Shown here: in pieces, positions 45,620 to 55,081 of the stretch
Numbering within the stretch: the stretch's first letter is position 1
Layout: every line of letters begins with the position of its first letter
From: Thalassorhabdomicrobium marinisediminis
GTDB lineage: Bacteria > Pseudomonadota > Alphaproteobacteria > Rhodobacterales > Rhodobacteraceae
DNA length: 64,000 bases
Direction: 5' to 3'
Assembly: GCF_003072065.1 (NCBI RefSeq)
Contig: NZ_QCYG01000006.1
Span: forward strand, 62,001 to 126,000
The notes under the pieces: generated by a model
Told to the model about the DNA's origin: nothing
What the model saw: the letters and a program-made list of their open reading frames with translations, nothing else
Databases searched by the model: none
Position numbers and translations under genes: made by a program

Positions 45620-46513
45620 TTATTGGGTGCTTCCCAGTTGGTGGACATAAGCTGCGACGGCGTTGACTTCAGCCGGGGTGAGACCACCTGCCGCACGGAA
45701 TTCCTCTGCCCATGCGGGCATGACCCCGAAACGGGCGTTGTGGATCGACGTCGTGATATCATCGAAGCTGCCACCATAGAGCCAGATCGCATCCGACAGG
45801 TTCGGAGCACCGATTTCGATCATACCCTCACCGGCGTCGCCGTGACATGCGGCACAATTGTCCATGAACAGCGGTGCGCCCTCGCTGGCCAGATCGGCGT
45901 CGTGGTCGCGGCCCGACAGGGACAGGACGAAGTGTGCGAGGCTCTCGATCTCGTCATCCATCAGCAGCCCGTCCTTGCCAAAGGCCGGCATCTGCGAATA
46001 GCGGCTGTCGGGGGATTGCTCGTTGCGGATGCCGTGGGTGACGGTGAAGGCGATGTCCTCGATCTCGCCACCCCAGAGCCATGCGTCGTCCAGCAGGTTG
46101 GGATAGCCGCCCGCCTGAACCCCCGCCGCGCCACGTCCGTGGCACTGCGAGCAATTGGCCGCGAAGATCGAGGCACCGGCGTTGACCGCGAAACCGTGCA
46201 GTTCGGCGTCGTCACGGATCGTGGTCAGGTCCACCGTGGTCAGCCGGTCCACAAGGTCGGCGTTCGCCGCATCGACGCGGGCGATGTCGCGGGCCACCTC
46301 GGCGCGGGTGGAATAGCCCAGAAGGCCCTTGGTGGCCCCGTTGATCAGCGGCCACGCCGGATAGGCAATGGCATAGCCGATCCCCCAGATGATGGTCAGG
46401 TAGAAACACCAGACCCACCAGCGGGGCATCGGGTTGTTCAACTCTTCGATGCCGTCCCATTCGTGGCCGGTGGTGCCGACATCGGCGTCATTGTGTTTGG
46501 TGTCGTTGCTCAT
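45620..46513 (-). CDS. ccoP: cbb3 cytochrome c oxidase subunit III, diheme cytochrome c
   Basis: 297 residues: one N-terminal membrane helix (WVWCFYLTIIWGIGYAIAY) and two periplasmic cytochrome c domains with CxxCH heme sites CSQCHG (about 130) and CAACHG (about 225), each with a later Met ligand region. Takes electrons from soluble cytochrome c or the bc1 complex. Overlaps ccoQ by four bases (ATGA). Confidence 0.96.
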   Translation of the reverse strand: MSNDTKHNDADVGTTGHEWDGIEELNNPMPRWWVWCFYLTIIWGIGYAIAYPAWPLINGATKGLLGYSTRAEVARDIARVDAANADLVDRLTTVDLTTIRDDAELHGFAVNAGASIFAANCSQCHGRGAAGVQAGGYPNLLDDAWLWGGEIEDIAFTVTHGIRNEQSPDSRYSQMPAFGKDGLLMDDEIESLAHFVLSLSGRDHDADLASEGAPLFMDNCAACHGDAGEGMIEIGAPNLSDAIWLYGGSFDDITTSIHNARFGVMPAWAEEFRAAGGLTPAEVNAVAAYVHQLGSTQ

Positions 46514-46725
46514 GATCGACCCTCCGAACCGGGTGTGTTGTTGTCATCGTCGTCCTTTTCGGACGCCGGAGTGTCTTCGTGCCGGAACACCACGTCTGCG
46601 GCGTCATCGTGCAGGTCGCGTGAGCCGGGCCGGAAGGCCCAGAACCACGTGCCCACGAAGAAGATCACCAGCAGCAAGAGCGCCCAGCTGTCCGCCATCT
46701 CGCGCAGGAAGGAATATGTCTCCAT
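46510..46725 (-). CDS. ccoQ: cbb3 oxidase subunit CcoQ
   Basis: 71 residues: a single helix (ADSWALLLLVIFFVGTWFWAF) followed by an acidic tail (SEKDDDDNN). Small subunit that stabilises the CcoP-CcoNO contact in relatives. Between ccoO (8 bases away) and ccoP (overlap). Confidence 0.93.
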   Translation of the reverse strand: METYSFLREMADSWALLLLVIFFVGTWFWAFRPGSRDLHDDAADVVFRHEDTPASEKDDDDNNTPGSEGRS

Positions 46726-46733
46726 GCTTCCCC

Positions 46734-47525
46734 CTAGCGGCTGGCGACGGGGGTGAAGGTCGAGAAATCGACCAGCGTGCCCAGCATCTGCAAATAGGCC
46801 ACCAGCGCGTCCATCTCGGAGATGCCCGGCGCGTCGTCGAAGTTGCGCACCTGTGCGCCGGGGTAGCGTTCAACGAGATCGTCCCAGTCGCTGAAGGGAT
46901 CGGCCTGGGCGATGAAGTCCGCCGCTGCGTTCTCGATCATCTCGTCGGTGTAGGGGACGCCGACCGCCGCATGGGCCTTTACCAGATCCTGCGTGTATTC
47001 CGCGGTGATCATCGTGTCGGCCAGATAGGCATAGGGCGGCATGATGGATTCCGGCACCACCGACTGCGGGTCCTTGAGGTGATCCACGTGCCAGGCGTCG
47101 GAATACCGCCCGCCCACGCGGGCCAGATCCGGCCCGGTCCGCTTTGACCCCCATTGGTGCGGGTGGTCATACATCGATTCCGCCGCCAGCGAGTAGTGGC
47201 CGTAGCGCTCGACCTCGTCCCGCATGGGGCGGATCATCTGGCTGTGGCAGGTGTAGCACCCTTCGCGGACGTAGATCTCGCGGCCCGTCAGCTCAAGCGG
47301 AGAGTAGGGGCGCATGCCTTCCACCTCTTCGATGGTGTTCTCGAGGTAGAACAGCGGCGCGATTTCCACGATCCCGCCGATCGAGACCACCAGAAGGCTG
47401 CCGACCAGAAGCAAGCTCGCGTTGCGTTCGATGATCTGGTGCTTGTCCAGAAAGGTCCGCTTCCGAGGGCGGTCGCCAACCCCGGTGGCATTGGCGGGCA
47501 TGGCTGGTTTTCCAGGTTTTTCCAT
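46734..47525 (-). CDS. ccoO: cbb3 oxidase subunit II, monoheme cytochrome c
   Basis: 263 residues: an N-terminal membrane helix ([21 protein letters not shown]) and a cytochrome c domain with heme site [13 protein letters not shown] and family block [22 protein letters not shown]. Passes electrons from CcoP to CcoN. Follows ccoN by 12 bases. Confidence 0.96.
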   Translation of the reverse strand: MEKPGKPAMPANATGVGDRPRKRTFLDKHQIIERNASLLLVGSLLVVSIGGIVEIAPLFYLENTIEEVEGMRPYSPLELTGREIYVREGCYTCHSQMIRPMRDEVERYGHYSLAAESMYDHPHQWGSKRTGPDLARVGGRYSDAWHVDHLKDPQSVVPESIMPPYAYLADTMITAEYTQDLVKAHAAVGVPYTDEMIENAAADFIAQADPFSDWDDLVERYPGAQVRNFDDAPGISEMDALVAYLQMLGTLVDFSTFTPVASR

Positions 47526-47537
47526 GTCGGGTGTTCC

Positions 47538-49142
47538 TTATTCAGCGGGGATTGCAGCGTTGTCGGTGGTCGCAGCGGGCTGCGCCTTTCCGAAGGCTGT
47601 CATCCAGAGATTGTAGACCATGATGATCGCACCGGAGAGGTAGAGAACCCCGCCCAGACCGCGCACCACATACATCGGGAACTTGGCGTCGACGGTGTCG
47701 GCGAAGCTGTTCACCAGGAAGCCCTGCGCATCCACTTCACGCCACATCAGGCCTTCCATGATGCCGGTGACCCACATCGACGCGGCGTAGAGCACGATGC
47801 CGATGGTGGCGAGCCAGAAGTGCCAGTTCACCAGCCGCAGCGAATAGAGGCCCGCGCGGTTCCACAGGCGTGGCGTCAGGAAGTAGAGCGCCGCGAAGGT
47901 GATCATGCCGTTCCAACCCAAAGCGCCCGAGTGCACGTGCCCGATGGTCCAGTCCGTGTAGTGGCTTAGAGAGTTCACGGCCCGGATCGACATCATCGGA
48001 CCCTCGAAGGTGGACATGCCGTAGAAGCCCAGCGAGATCACCATCATGCGGATGATCGGATCGGTGCGGATCTTGTCCCATGCGCCCGAAAGCGTCATCA
48101 GCCCGTTGATCATGCCGCCCCAGCTTGGCATCCACAGGATGATCGAGAACACCATCCCAAGGGTCGAGGCCCAGTCCGGCAGCGCGGTGTAGTGCAGGTG
48201 GTGCGGCCCGGCCCAGATATACAGGAAGATCAACGCCCAGAAGTGGATGATCGACAGTTTGTAGGAATAGACCGGCCGTTCCGCCTGTTTCGGGATGAAG
48301 TAATACATCATCCCCAGAAAACCCGCGGTCAGGAAGAAGCCCACGGCGTTGTGGCCATACCACCACTGGGTCATGGCGTCCTGCACACCGGCGAAAAGTT
48401 GCACCGATTTCGACCCGAAGATGCTGACCGGCACGGCCAGATTGTTGACGATGTGCAGCATCGCCACGGTGATGATGAAGGCGAGGTAGAACCAGTTGGC
48501 GACGTAGATATGCGGCTCTTTCCGCTTCACGATGGTGCCCAGGAACACCACCAGATAGGCGACCCAGACGATGGTCAGCCAGATGTCTACATACCATTCG
48601 GGCTCGGCGTATTCCTTGGACTGGGTGGCCCCCAGAAGATAGCCCGTCGCGGCCAACACGATGAATAGGTTGTAGCCCCAGAACACGAACCAGGCGAGGT
48701 TGCCGCCCCAAAGGCGCGCCGCACTCGTGCGTTGGACCACGTAGAATGACGTGCAGATCAGGGCGTTGCCACCGAAGGCGAAGATCACCGCCGAGGTGTG
48801 CAGCGGGCGCAGGCGGCCGAAGTTGCCGATGCCTTGCAGAACCTCGAAGTTCAGCGCCGGAAAGGCCAGTTGGAACGCGATGAAGGTCCCGACGAGGAAC
48901 CCGGCGAGACCCCAGAACGCCGTGGCGATGACGCCGTAGCGGATCACGCCGTCCATATAGCCTGTGGGCTGCGGTGGTTTAGGCTCGTCAATCTGGCGCA
49001 CGCTCCAGATGAACATGCCTGCCGACACCATCATGACGATCAGGGCATGGACCTGATAGGCAAGGTCCCGCGCCCAACTCGCCGCGATGGCGGCCAGCAG
49101 GGTGATCACCCCGAACGCCACAACTTTCATTTGGTCCCACAT
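47538..49142 (-). CDS. ccoN: cbb3 cytochrome c oxidase catalytic subunit I
   Basis: Heme-copper oxidase core that reduces O2 at low oxygen. 534 residues with twelve or more membrane helices and His ligands for hemes b/b3 and CuB ([49 protein letters not shown]). The cross-linked Tyr of C-type oxidases lies in [14 protein letters not shown] at 49142 has GAGGA nine bases upstream; the frame open to 49334 covers the promoter. First gene of ccoNOQP; an FNR box sits about 90 bases upstream. Confidence 0.97.
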   Translation of the reverse strand: MWDQMKVVAFGVITLLAAIAASWARDLAYQVHALIVMMVSAGMFIWSVRQIDEPKPPQPTGYMDGVIRYGVIATAFWGLAGFLVGTFIAFQLAFPALNFEVLQGIGNFGRLRPLHTSAVIFAFGGNALICTSFYVVQRTSAARLWGGNLAWFVFWGYNLFIVLAATGYLLGATQSKEYAEPEWYVDIWLTIVWVAYLVVFLGTIVKRKEPHIYVANWFYLAFIITVAMLHIVNNLAVPVSIFGSKSVQLFAGVQDAMTQWWYGHNAVGFFLTAGFLGMMYYFIPKQAERPVYSYKLSIIHFWALIFLYIWAGPHHLHYTALPDWASTLGMVFSIILWMPSWGGMINGLMTLSGAWDKIRTDPIIRMMVISLGFYGMSTFEGPMMSIRAVNSLSHYTDWTIGHVHSGALGWNGMITFAALYFLTPRLWNRAGLYSLRLVNWHFWLATIGIVLYAASMWVTGIMEGLMWREVDAQGFLVNSFADTVDAKFPMYVVRGLGGVLYLSGAIIMVYNLWMTAFGKAQPAATTDNAAIPAE

Positions 49143-49227
49143 GGTGTCTTTTCCTCTTTCATGTCGCGACAGGGCGCATGGCACCCGCTTTGGCGCAGGG
49201 TTTCCCACGACGGGCCGCGACCCTGCC

Positions 49228-49241
49228 TTGATCCACATCAA
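49228..49241. promoter_or_regulatory. FNR/FnrL box, ccoN side
   Basis: TTGATCCACATCAA, a perfect match to the FNR consensus TTGAT-N4-ATCAA, 86 bases upstream of the ccoN start in the ccoN/usp divergent region. FnrL would activate ccoNOQP at low oxygen (family knowledge). Confidence 0.9.
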
Positions 49242-49259
49242 GTTTTTGCAGGCGATTGT

Positions 49260-49273
49260 TTGACCCGTGTCAA
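49260..49273. promoter_or_regulatory. FNR/FnrL-like box, stress-protein side
   Basis: TTGACCCGTGTCAA: TTGAC-N4-GTCAA, a perfect inverted repeat with one change per half from the FNR consensus. It lies 74 bases before the universal stress protein start. Two boxes 32 bases apart may serve the two divergent genes separately. Confidence 0.7.
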
Positions 49274-49347
49274 AGCCGCGGGCCGCGAAGCGCGCAAAGG
49301 TGGCGCGGCGGCGACATGGCAGCGAAAAAGACAAGGAAGCGACGACG

Positions 49348-50190
49348 ATGGCCTATCGAACAATCAGCATGGTCCTGACCGACGAAGAGGTGGACCGCAC
49401 CACCTTTGACGCAGCCCGCGCGCTGGCAGAGCAACATGACGCACATCTTGAGGTGTTCTGCCTCGGGTTCGATCCCATGCGCTATGACATGGTGCCGCTG
49501 GGCACCGCGCCGGTGTTCACGATTCCCTGCACCAGCGACGCCCATGACACCGCAAAACGCATGGTTGACTGGGCAGAGGCGCAACTTGACGCTGCGCGGT
49601 TCGCGTTCTCGGTCCGGCCCTTCGTTGTAAGCTCCGTGGCACTGGAAAGCTCGATTGCCGGCATGGTCCGGTTCGCCGATCTGATCGTCGCGACCCAGCC
49701 TTACGGCGAAGGGGCCACGCAATTGCAGGTGAGCGTGCTCGAATCGGTCCTCTTCGGGACGGGGGCGCCGGTGCTGGTCGTACCGCGCAGCGCGCAAGAC
49801 TACACGCGCCCCTTCGCACGGCCGATGATTGCGTGGAACGAAAGCACCGAATCGCTCAGCGCCGTGCGCCACGCGCTGCCCGTGTTGCGCTCGGCCGAAC
49901 GGGTTGACGTGGTGATGGTCGATCCGCCGTCGCACAGCCCCGAGCGGTCCGACCCGGGCGGCGCGGTCACGATGATGATCGCCCGGCACGGCGCCAAGGT
50001 CGAGGTTTCGATTCTGTCCAAAACCCTGCCACGGGTCAGCGATGTGCTGCGCCGTCAGATCACGGACCGGGCGAACGATCTGCTGGTGATGGGGGCCTAT
50101 GGCCATTCGCGCTTCCGCGAGGCCTTGATCGGCGGCGTGACGCGGGATCTGCTGGAGCAGACCGAGATCCCGCTGCTGATGGCCCATTGA
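49348..50190 (+). CDS. Universal stress protein (tandem UspA domains)
   Basis: 280 residues, about two UspA folds. The C-terminal half has the nucleotide-binding pattern [36 protein letters not shown] (GxG-HS/R...S-like region with family variation); the N-terminal half is more diverged. Usp proteins of this kind are often FNR-controlled and help survival under oxygen limitation. AAGGA ten bases before the ATG. Divergent from ccoN, convergent with fnrL. Confidence 0.9.
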   Translation: MAYRTISMVLTDEEVDRTTFDAARALAEQHDAHLEVFCLGFDPMRYDMVPLGTAPVFTIPCTSDAHDTAKRMVDWAEAQLDAARFAFSVRPFVVSSVALESSIAGMVRFADLIVATQPYGEGATQLQVSVLESVLFGTGAPVLVVPRSAQDYTRPFARPMIAWNESTESLSAVRHALPVLRSAERVDVVMVDPPSHSPERSDPGGAVTMMIARHGAKVEVSILSKTLPRVSDVLRRQITDRANDLLVMGAYGHSRFREALIGGVTRDLLEQTEIPLLMAH

Positions 50191-50225
50191 TGCGGCCGCG
50201 ACGGACCTGTTGGGGCGACGGGTGC

Positions 50226-50972
50226 CTAGGCGAAATGCCCCCGCGCGCCCTCATCCCCGGTTTCTTGCAGAAGCCGCGCCATGTCGGGGATGGTCACATT
50301 GCGCTTGCCTTCCAGATGGATGATCCCCTCACGCTTGAGGGCAGAGATCTGGCGGCTGACGGTCTCAAGCGTCAAACCCAGATAATCCGCCATCGCCTCA
50401 CGCGTCAGCGGCAGGGTGATCTTGACGCCCGTGGCGCGCGCGGGGAAGGGGCCCGCGCTTTCGCGGCGGGCAAAGATGCTCAGCAGGCTGGCGATCTTTT
50501 CGCGCGCGGTTTTGCGGCCAAGGATCATCATCCACTCGCGGGCGGCATCCAGCTCGTCCATGGTCATTTCCAGCAGCCGCTCACCAATGGCGGGGGTCTG
50601 CATCAACATGGACTCAAAGGGTTTGCGCCGGAAACAGCACAGCGTCACATTGCTGACCGCCACCACGTCATAGGCCGAGGAGGCGCGGCCGGGTCGGCCG
50701 ACGAAATCGGACGGCAGCAACAGGCCCAGCATCTGCGTGCGCCCGTCTTCGAGGGTCTGCCCAAGGGTCGCCACGCCCGAGACGACCGACGCCAGAAACG
50801 TCAGCTCATCCCCCGCCCAGGCGATCGTCTGGCCGGCTTCGTAGGTGCGGTAGAACTTGATTTCCTCAAGCTGCTCCAGCTCCTCCGAATCGCATTTCGC
50901 GCAGACCGCGCGGTATCGGATCGGACATTCGGAACACTGAGCATCCATTCCCGATATTCGAGTGACCAACAC
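50226..50972 (-). CDS. fnrL: Oxygen-responsive regulator FnrL
   Basis: Crp/Fnr activator that senses oxygen through a [4Fe-4S] cluster. From a GTG at 50972 the protein has 248 residues, which I recall as the length of R. sphaeroides FnrL, and 12 residues precede the first Cys, as there. Cluster ligands come from QCSECPIRYRAVCAKCDSEEL plus a later Cys; a cNMP-like beta-roll follows, and a HTH: TREAMADYLGLTLETVSRQISALK. A GGGGGG tract lies four bases before the GTG. An ATG at 50948 would remove residues before the cluster. Adjacent to its likely targets ccoN and usp. Confidence 0.93.
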   Translation of the reverse strand: MLVTRISGMDAQCSECPIRYRAVCAKCDSEELEQLEEIKFYRTYEAGQTIAWAGDELTFLASVVSGVATLGQTLEDGRTQMLGLLLPSDFVGRPGRASSAYDVVAVSNVTLCCFRRKPFESMLMQTPAIGERLLEMTMDELDAAREWMMILGRKTAREKIASLLSIFARRESAGPFPARATGVKITLPLTREAMADYLGLTLETVSRQISALKREGIIHLEGKRNVTIPDMARLLQETGDEGARGHFA

Positions 50973-51322
50973 CGGGCCCCCCTTTCGTTCACTGTTTTGC
51001 AAGCCCCGTCGTATGCTGAAAAGCCGGCAGGCACCGGCTGACCAACGCGCCGCCCGGGGGCATTCGTTCAATCTGTTGCACCCCTTATATCAGCCGCCAC
51101 CGGGACAGGCACGGCGAAAGTCGCCCGCCGCGCAAGATGACGCAGGGTGTTACTGCGGTGCCGCCAACGGGGAAATCGCCCGGCTCGCCTGCACCGTTCC
51201 CGGCCGCGCGGAACAGTCGCGCAAGCGCCGTTGCGGCGTCGCCCCTTTTGTTCATGGGGCTTTCCGTCTATGAGGCGGCTGTCCCATACGGGGCATGAGT
51301 CTCTTATAAAGGAACCAGACAA
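50973..51322. other. 350-base divergent region between fnrL and asd
   Basis: No gene or clear RNA motif found. I see no FNR box for autoregulation of fnrL. Near asd there is TTATAAAGG, part of the ribosome site AAAGGA nine bases before the ATG. A long GC-rich stretch (51100-51250) has no open frame with good codon bias. Confidence 0.4.
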
Positions 51323-52345
51323 ATGGGCTACAGAGTCGTCGTAGTCGGCGCCACGGGCAACGTGGGCCGCGAAATGCTCAACATTCTGGCAGAACGCCAG
51401 TTCCCCGCGGATGAGGTTGCCGTTCTGGCATCGCGCAAATCCCTGGGCACCGAGGTGAGCTTTGGCGACAAGACCTTGAAGACCCAGGACCTCGATGTCT
51501 TCGACTTCACCGGATACGACATCGCCTTCTTCGCCATTGGCTCCGACGCCACGAAGAAATACGCGCCCGTTGCCGCCAAGCAGGGCTGCATCGTCATCGA
51601 TAACTCGTCGCTCTATCGCTATGACGCCGACGTGCCGCTGGTGGTGCCCGAAGTGAACCCCGAAGCGGTTGAGGGCTACGCGAAGAAGAACATCATCGCC
51701 AACCCGAACTGTTCCACCGCGCAGATGGTTGTGGCGCTGAAGCCTCTGCACGACCGCGCCCGGATCAAGCGGGTGGTGGTGAGCACTTACCAGTCGGTTT
51801 CGGGCAGTGGCGCGGACGCCATCGACGAGCTTTGGAACCAGACCAAGGGCGTCTATGTCCCCGGTCAGGAAGTCGCGCCAAGTGTCTATCCCAAGCAGAT
51901 TGCTTTCAACGTGATCCCGCACATCGACGTCTTCATGGACAGCGGCGACACCAAGGAAGAATGGAAGATGGTCTCGGAGACGAAAAAGATCGTCGATCCG
52001 TCGATCAAGGTCACGGCGACCTGCGTGCGGGTCCCGGTCTTCGTCGGTCATTCGGAAGCGATCAACATCGAGTTCGAGGACCCGCTGGACGAGGATGAGG
52101 CCCGCGACATCCTGCGCGAGGCCCCCGGCGTCATGGTGATCGACAAGCGCGAGGACGGCGGCTACGTCACGCCGGTCGAATGCGTCGGCGACTTCGCCAC
52201 CTTCATCAGCCGGATCCGTCAGGACAGCACGATCGACAACGGTCTGAACATGTGGGTCGTGTCGGACAACCTGCGCAAGGGTGCCGCACTCAACGCGGTG
52301 CAGATCGCCGAGACGCTGGGCGCGCGTTGCCTGAAAAAGGGCTAA
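51323..52345 (+). CDS. asd: Aspartate-semialdehyde dehydrogenase
   Basis: Reduces aspartyl phosphate to the semialdehyde shared by lysine/DAP, threonine and methionine synthesis. 340 residues: Rossmann motif VVVGATGNVGREML, catalytic Cys in ANPNCSTAQMVVAL, SGSGADAIDEL and catalytic His region RVPVFVGHSEAINIEFED. AAAGGA nine bases upstream of the ATG. Single gene ending in a strong terminator. Confidence 0.97.
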   Translation: MGYRVVVVGATGNVGREMLNILAERQFPADEVAVLASRKSLGTEVSFGDKTLKTQDLDVFDFTGYDIAFFAIGSDATKKYAPVAAKQGCIVIDNSSLYRYDADVPLVVPEVNPEAVEGYAKKNIIANPNCSTAQMVVALKPLHDRARIKRVVVSTYQSVSGSGADAIDELWNQTKGVYVPGQEVAPSVYPKQIAFNVIPHIDVFMDSGDTKEEWKMVSETKKIVDPSIKVTATCVRVPVFVGHSEAINIEFEDPLDEDEARDILREAPGVMVIDKREDGGYVTPVECVGDFATFISRIRQDSTIDNGLNMWVVSDNLRKGAALNAVQIAETLGARCLKKG

Positions 52346-52368
52346 CGGCGAACCCCTTCAGACATGCG

Positions 52369-52400
52369 AACGCCCCGTGACTCACGGGGCGTTTTTCTTT
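52369..52400 (+). terminator. Intrinsic terminator of asd
   Basis: AACGCCCCGTGA and TCACGGGGCGTT form a near-perfect inverted repeat (52369-52393), followed by TTTTTCTTT. Complement also offers A/T flanks, so it may work for the convergent carbonic anhydrase gene too. Confidence 0.92.
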
Positions 52401-52417
52401 GCCTGGATACGCGGCGT

Positions 52418-53065
52418 TCAGACCGGGCGGAAGGCGCCGCTGGCCGGGTCATAGGCTTCAAGGTCGCCCGCGCCGATGTCATGCCACAACCCGTGCAGCG
52501 ACAGACGCCCCGCCTCGACCGCGGATTTGACATGCGGGAACGTCATCAGGTTCTCGAGCGAGATCACCACACATTCCCGTTCAAGCTGGCGCACCCGGCT
52601 TTCGTCATCGCCCTCACCCAGCTTCTCGAACCCCGGGCGCAGGATGTCCATCCAGCGGCCCACATAGCTGTCCTTGGATTCCAGCTCGGGCGCGTTGCCC
52701 GAACACATGTCGTAGCAGCCCTTCACGCCGCCGCAGCTTGAATGGCCCAGCACGATCAGGTGCGACACCTTCAGCGCTGTGACGGCGTATTCCACCGCAG
52801 CCGAGGTGCCGTGATGATTGCCGCCGGTTTCGGCCGGAGGGATCAGGTTGGCAATGTTGCGGTGAATGAAGAACTCGCCCTGATCGGCGCCGAAGATCGA
52901 GGTCACATGCACCCGGCTGTCGCAGCAAGACACCACCATCGCGCGCGGGTGCTGGCCGTCTTCCGCCAGTTGCAGATACCAGCCTTTGTTCTTTTCGTAT
53001 CCGGTGGCCTTCCAGCCGTGATACCGGCGGACAAGGTAGTCAGGAAGCGGGCGGGCATGTTCCAT
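52418..53065 (-). CDS. Beta-class carbonic anhydrase
   Basis: Hydrates CO2 to bicarbonate. 215 residues with the zinc ligands and dyad in order: Cys and Asp-Arg in VVSCCDSRVH, then GHSSCGGVKG supplying His and Cys. Cytoplasmic; length normal for bacterial beta enzymes. Convergent with asd. Confidence 0.94.
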   Translation of the reverse strand: MEHARPLPDYLVRRYHGWKATGYEKNKGWYLQLAEDGQHPRAMVVSCCDSRVHVTSIFGADQGEFFIHRNIANLIPPAETGGNHHGTSAAVEYAVTALKVSHLIVLGHSSCGGVKGCYDMCSGNAPELESKDSYVGRWMDILRPGFEKLGEGDDESRVRQLERECVVISLENLMTFPHVKSAVEAGRLSLHGLWHDIGAGDLEAYDPASGAFRPV

Positions 53066-53203
53066 CGGGGGGATCCTTTTGACTGGTTTCCCTATGTCTT
53101 AGGGCGATTTTGAGCGAATTTCGAGGGATAAATCACGGGCCGCGCAATCACTTGGAAACCCGGACCGCCTATCAGCGGGACGGGGCATAAGAGTGGAACG
53201 AAC

Positions 53204-53605
53204 ATGAGACAGACAAAAACCTGCGCGCCGCAACCGGTGGCGCGCCTGATCCCGCGTGAGTTGGGCGAGCTTGATCTGGACGCGATGTCGCCTTTCGCGC
53301 GGGCGGGCAACAGCTTTGAGCAAAGCGATCTGATCTGCGCGGGACTTGAGGAGATGTCGCGCCATCTGCGGCGGCTCGACGATGATTTCCGCGCGGGCCA
53401 GTTCGACAGGATTGAAATGCGCGCCCGCGCGCTGGTGGTGCTGGCGGACCAGTTGGGCCTGTGCCGCGTGGGACAGGTGGCTGCCGACGTCGTCTATTGC
53501 GTTACCAGACCGGATGAAATCGCCCTGTCTGCGACCCTGTCGCGGCTGATGCGCTTGGTATCGCAGGCGCTTGATCACGCGGCGGACCCATTGCCGGCGC
53601 TCTGA
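53204..53605 (+). CDS. Hypothetical helical protein
   Basis: 133 residues, mostly helical (FEQSDLICAGLEEMSRHLRRLDDDFRAGQF, then QVAADVVYCVTRPDEIALSATLSRLMRLVSQALDHA). I do not recognise a family. The overall shape (a four-helix-like pattern of about 100 residues) could recall an HPt domain, but no conserved HxxKG phospho-acceptor is present. GC3 and the single clean start support a real gene. Divergent from the carbonic anhydrase gene. Confidence 0.6.
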   Translation: MRQTKTCAPQPVARLIPRELGELDLDAMSPFARAGNSFEQSDLICAGLEEMSRHLRRLDDDFRAGQFDRIEMRARALVVLADQLGLCRVGQVAADVVYCVTRPDEIALSATLSRLMRLVSQALDHAADPLPAL

Positions 53606-53701
53606 CGCGGGGGGGCGGGGGCAGCTTGCGGGCGGGCAGGGGGCGTGGCCCTTGCCGGACCGATGGGCTAGGGTGCGCGCACGTTCAGCATCCGAGGTTC
53701 C

Positions 53702-55081
53702 ATGTCCCCCAAATTCGCCCACCCTTCATCTGACGCGGTCAAGCTGATCGCGGTCCATTCCGACCAACTCGACACGGCGCTGGCCGCGCTTGAACCGGCC
53801 CGGGCCGACTGGCTGAAAGCCACCGGTTTCGACGGTGCAATCGGCGCCCATGCTTTGCTGTCGGGCGCGACGGGCGGCGTCGCGCTGGCCGTTGTCGGAC
53901 TGGGCAAGACGGGCCAGTCCCGCACCCGGTTCGCGATTGCAGCGGGCGCGTCGAGGCTGCCTGAGGGTGTCTATACGCTCGCGACCGAGATGACCGGCGC
54001 GGCGCTGGACGAGGCGGCGCTGGGCCTGCTTCTGACCGGCTACCGCTTCGACCGCTACAAGCCGGCCAAGGCCCCGCTGCCCGCGTTCACCGCCCCTGCC
54101 GGTGTCGATGCCACACGGCTCGAGGCGCTGGCGGCGGGCGAATGCCTCACCCGTGATCTGATCAACACGCCCGCGTCGGACATGGGCCCCGCAGAGCTGG
54201 CCGCCGCTGCGCAATCGCTGGCTCAGGCCCACGGGGCGAGCTGCACTGTGACCTTGGGCGACGATCTTCTTGAGCAGAACTTTCCGCTGATCCACACCGT
54301 GGGCCGCGCCTCTCCGCGAGCGCCGCGGCTGATCGATATGCGCTGGGGGCAGAGCGGGCCGAAGCTCACGCTCGTCGGCAAGGGCGTGTGTTTCGACACC
54401 GGCGGGCTGAACCTCAAACCCGGGGCCTCCATGGGGTTGATGAAAAAGGACATGGGCGGGGCGGCGACGGTGCTGGGTCTGGCTCATATGATCATGGCGC
54501 TGGGCCTTGCCGTGCAATTGCGCGTGCTCATCCCCGCGGTCGAGAATGCGGTCGATGGCTCGGCCTTCCGGCCCGGCGACGTTTTGACCAGCCGCAAGGG
54601 TCTTACGGTCGAGATCAATAACACCGACGCCGAAGGGCGGCTGGTGCTGGCCGATGCGCTGGCCCTGGCGGATGAGGATCAGCCTGACCAGATCATCTCG
54701 ATGGCGACGCTCACCGGAGCGGCCCGCGTCGCGGTGGGCCCCGACCTTGCGCCGTTCTACACCACCGATGACACCATGGCCCGCGCCCTGCCGCAGGCGG
54801 CGGGTGAGGTTGCCGACCCGGTTTGGCAGATGCCGTTCCACGCCCCCTATGAGGCGATGATCGAGCCGGAGATTGCCGATCTCGACAACGCGCCCTCGGG
54901 CGGGTTCGCGGGCTCGATCACGGCAGCCCTGTTCCTGCGGCGCTTCGTGACGGCCACGCCCTACACCCATTTCGACATCTACGGCTGGAACCCCACCGCC
55001 GCCCCCGCCCGCCCCAAGGGCGGCACGGGACAGGGCGCGCGGGCGCTGCTGGCCGCCCTGCCGGAGGTTCTTGACCTATGA
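53702..55081 (+). CDS. M17 leucyl aminopeptidase family protein
   Basis: Removes N-terminal residues from peptides in the cytosol. 459 residues; the two-zinc M17 active site is in GKGVCFDTGGLNLKPG, MKKDMGGAA (metal Lys/Asp) and the signature NNTDAEGRLVLADAL. The N-terminal 160 residues are diverged, as in PepB-like members. GAGG four bases before the ATG. Its stop overlaps the next gene's start (ATGA). Confidence 0.92.
   Translation: MSPKFAHPSSDAVKLIAVHSDQLDTALAALEPARADWLKATGFDGAIGAHALLSGATGGVALAVVGLGKTGQSRTRFAIAAGASRLPEGVYTLATEMTGAALDEAALGLLLTGYRFDRYKPAKAPLPAFTAPAGVDATRLEALAAGECLTRDLINTPASDMGPAELAAAAQSLAQAHGASCTVTLGDDLLEQNFPLIHTVGRASPRAPRLIDMRWGQSGPKLTLVGKGVCFDTGGLNLKPGASMGLMKKDMGGAATVLGLAHMIMALGLAVQLRVLIPAVENAVDGSAFRPGDVLTSRKGLTVEINNTDAEGRLVLADALALADEDQPDQIISMATLTGAARVAVGPDLAPFYTTDDTMARALPQAAGEVADPVWQMPFHAPYEAMIEPEIADLDNAPSGGFAGSITAALFLRRFVTATPYTHFDIYGWNPTAAPARPKGGTGQGARALLAALPEVLDL

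Noticed and set aside
50973-51322. FNR box for fnrL autoregulation
   Set aside because: No TTGAT-N4-ATCAA-like sequence was seen in this gap.
53726-53742. CCCTTCATCTGAC resembling part of the serB/gpmI 25-base element
   Set aside because: Only 13 bases match; they encode HPSSD inside the aminopeptidase coding sequence and are not upstream of a gene.
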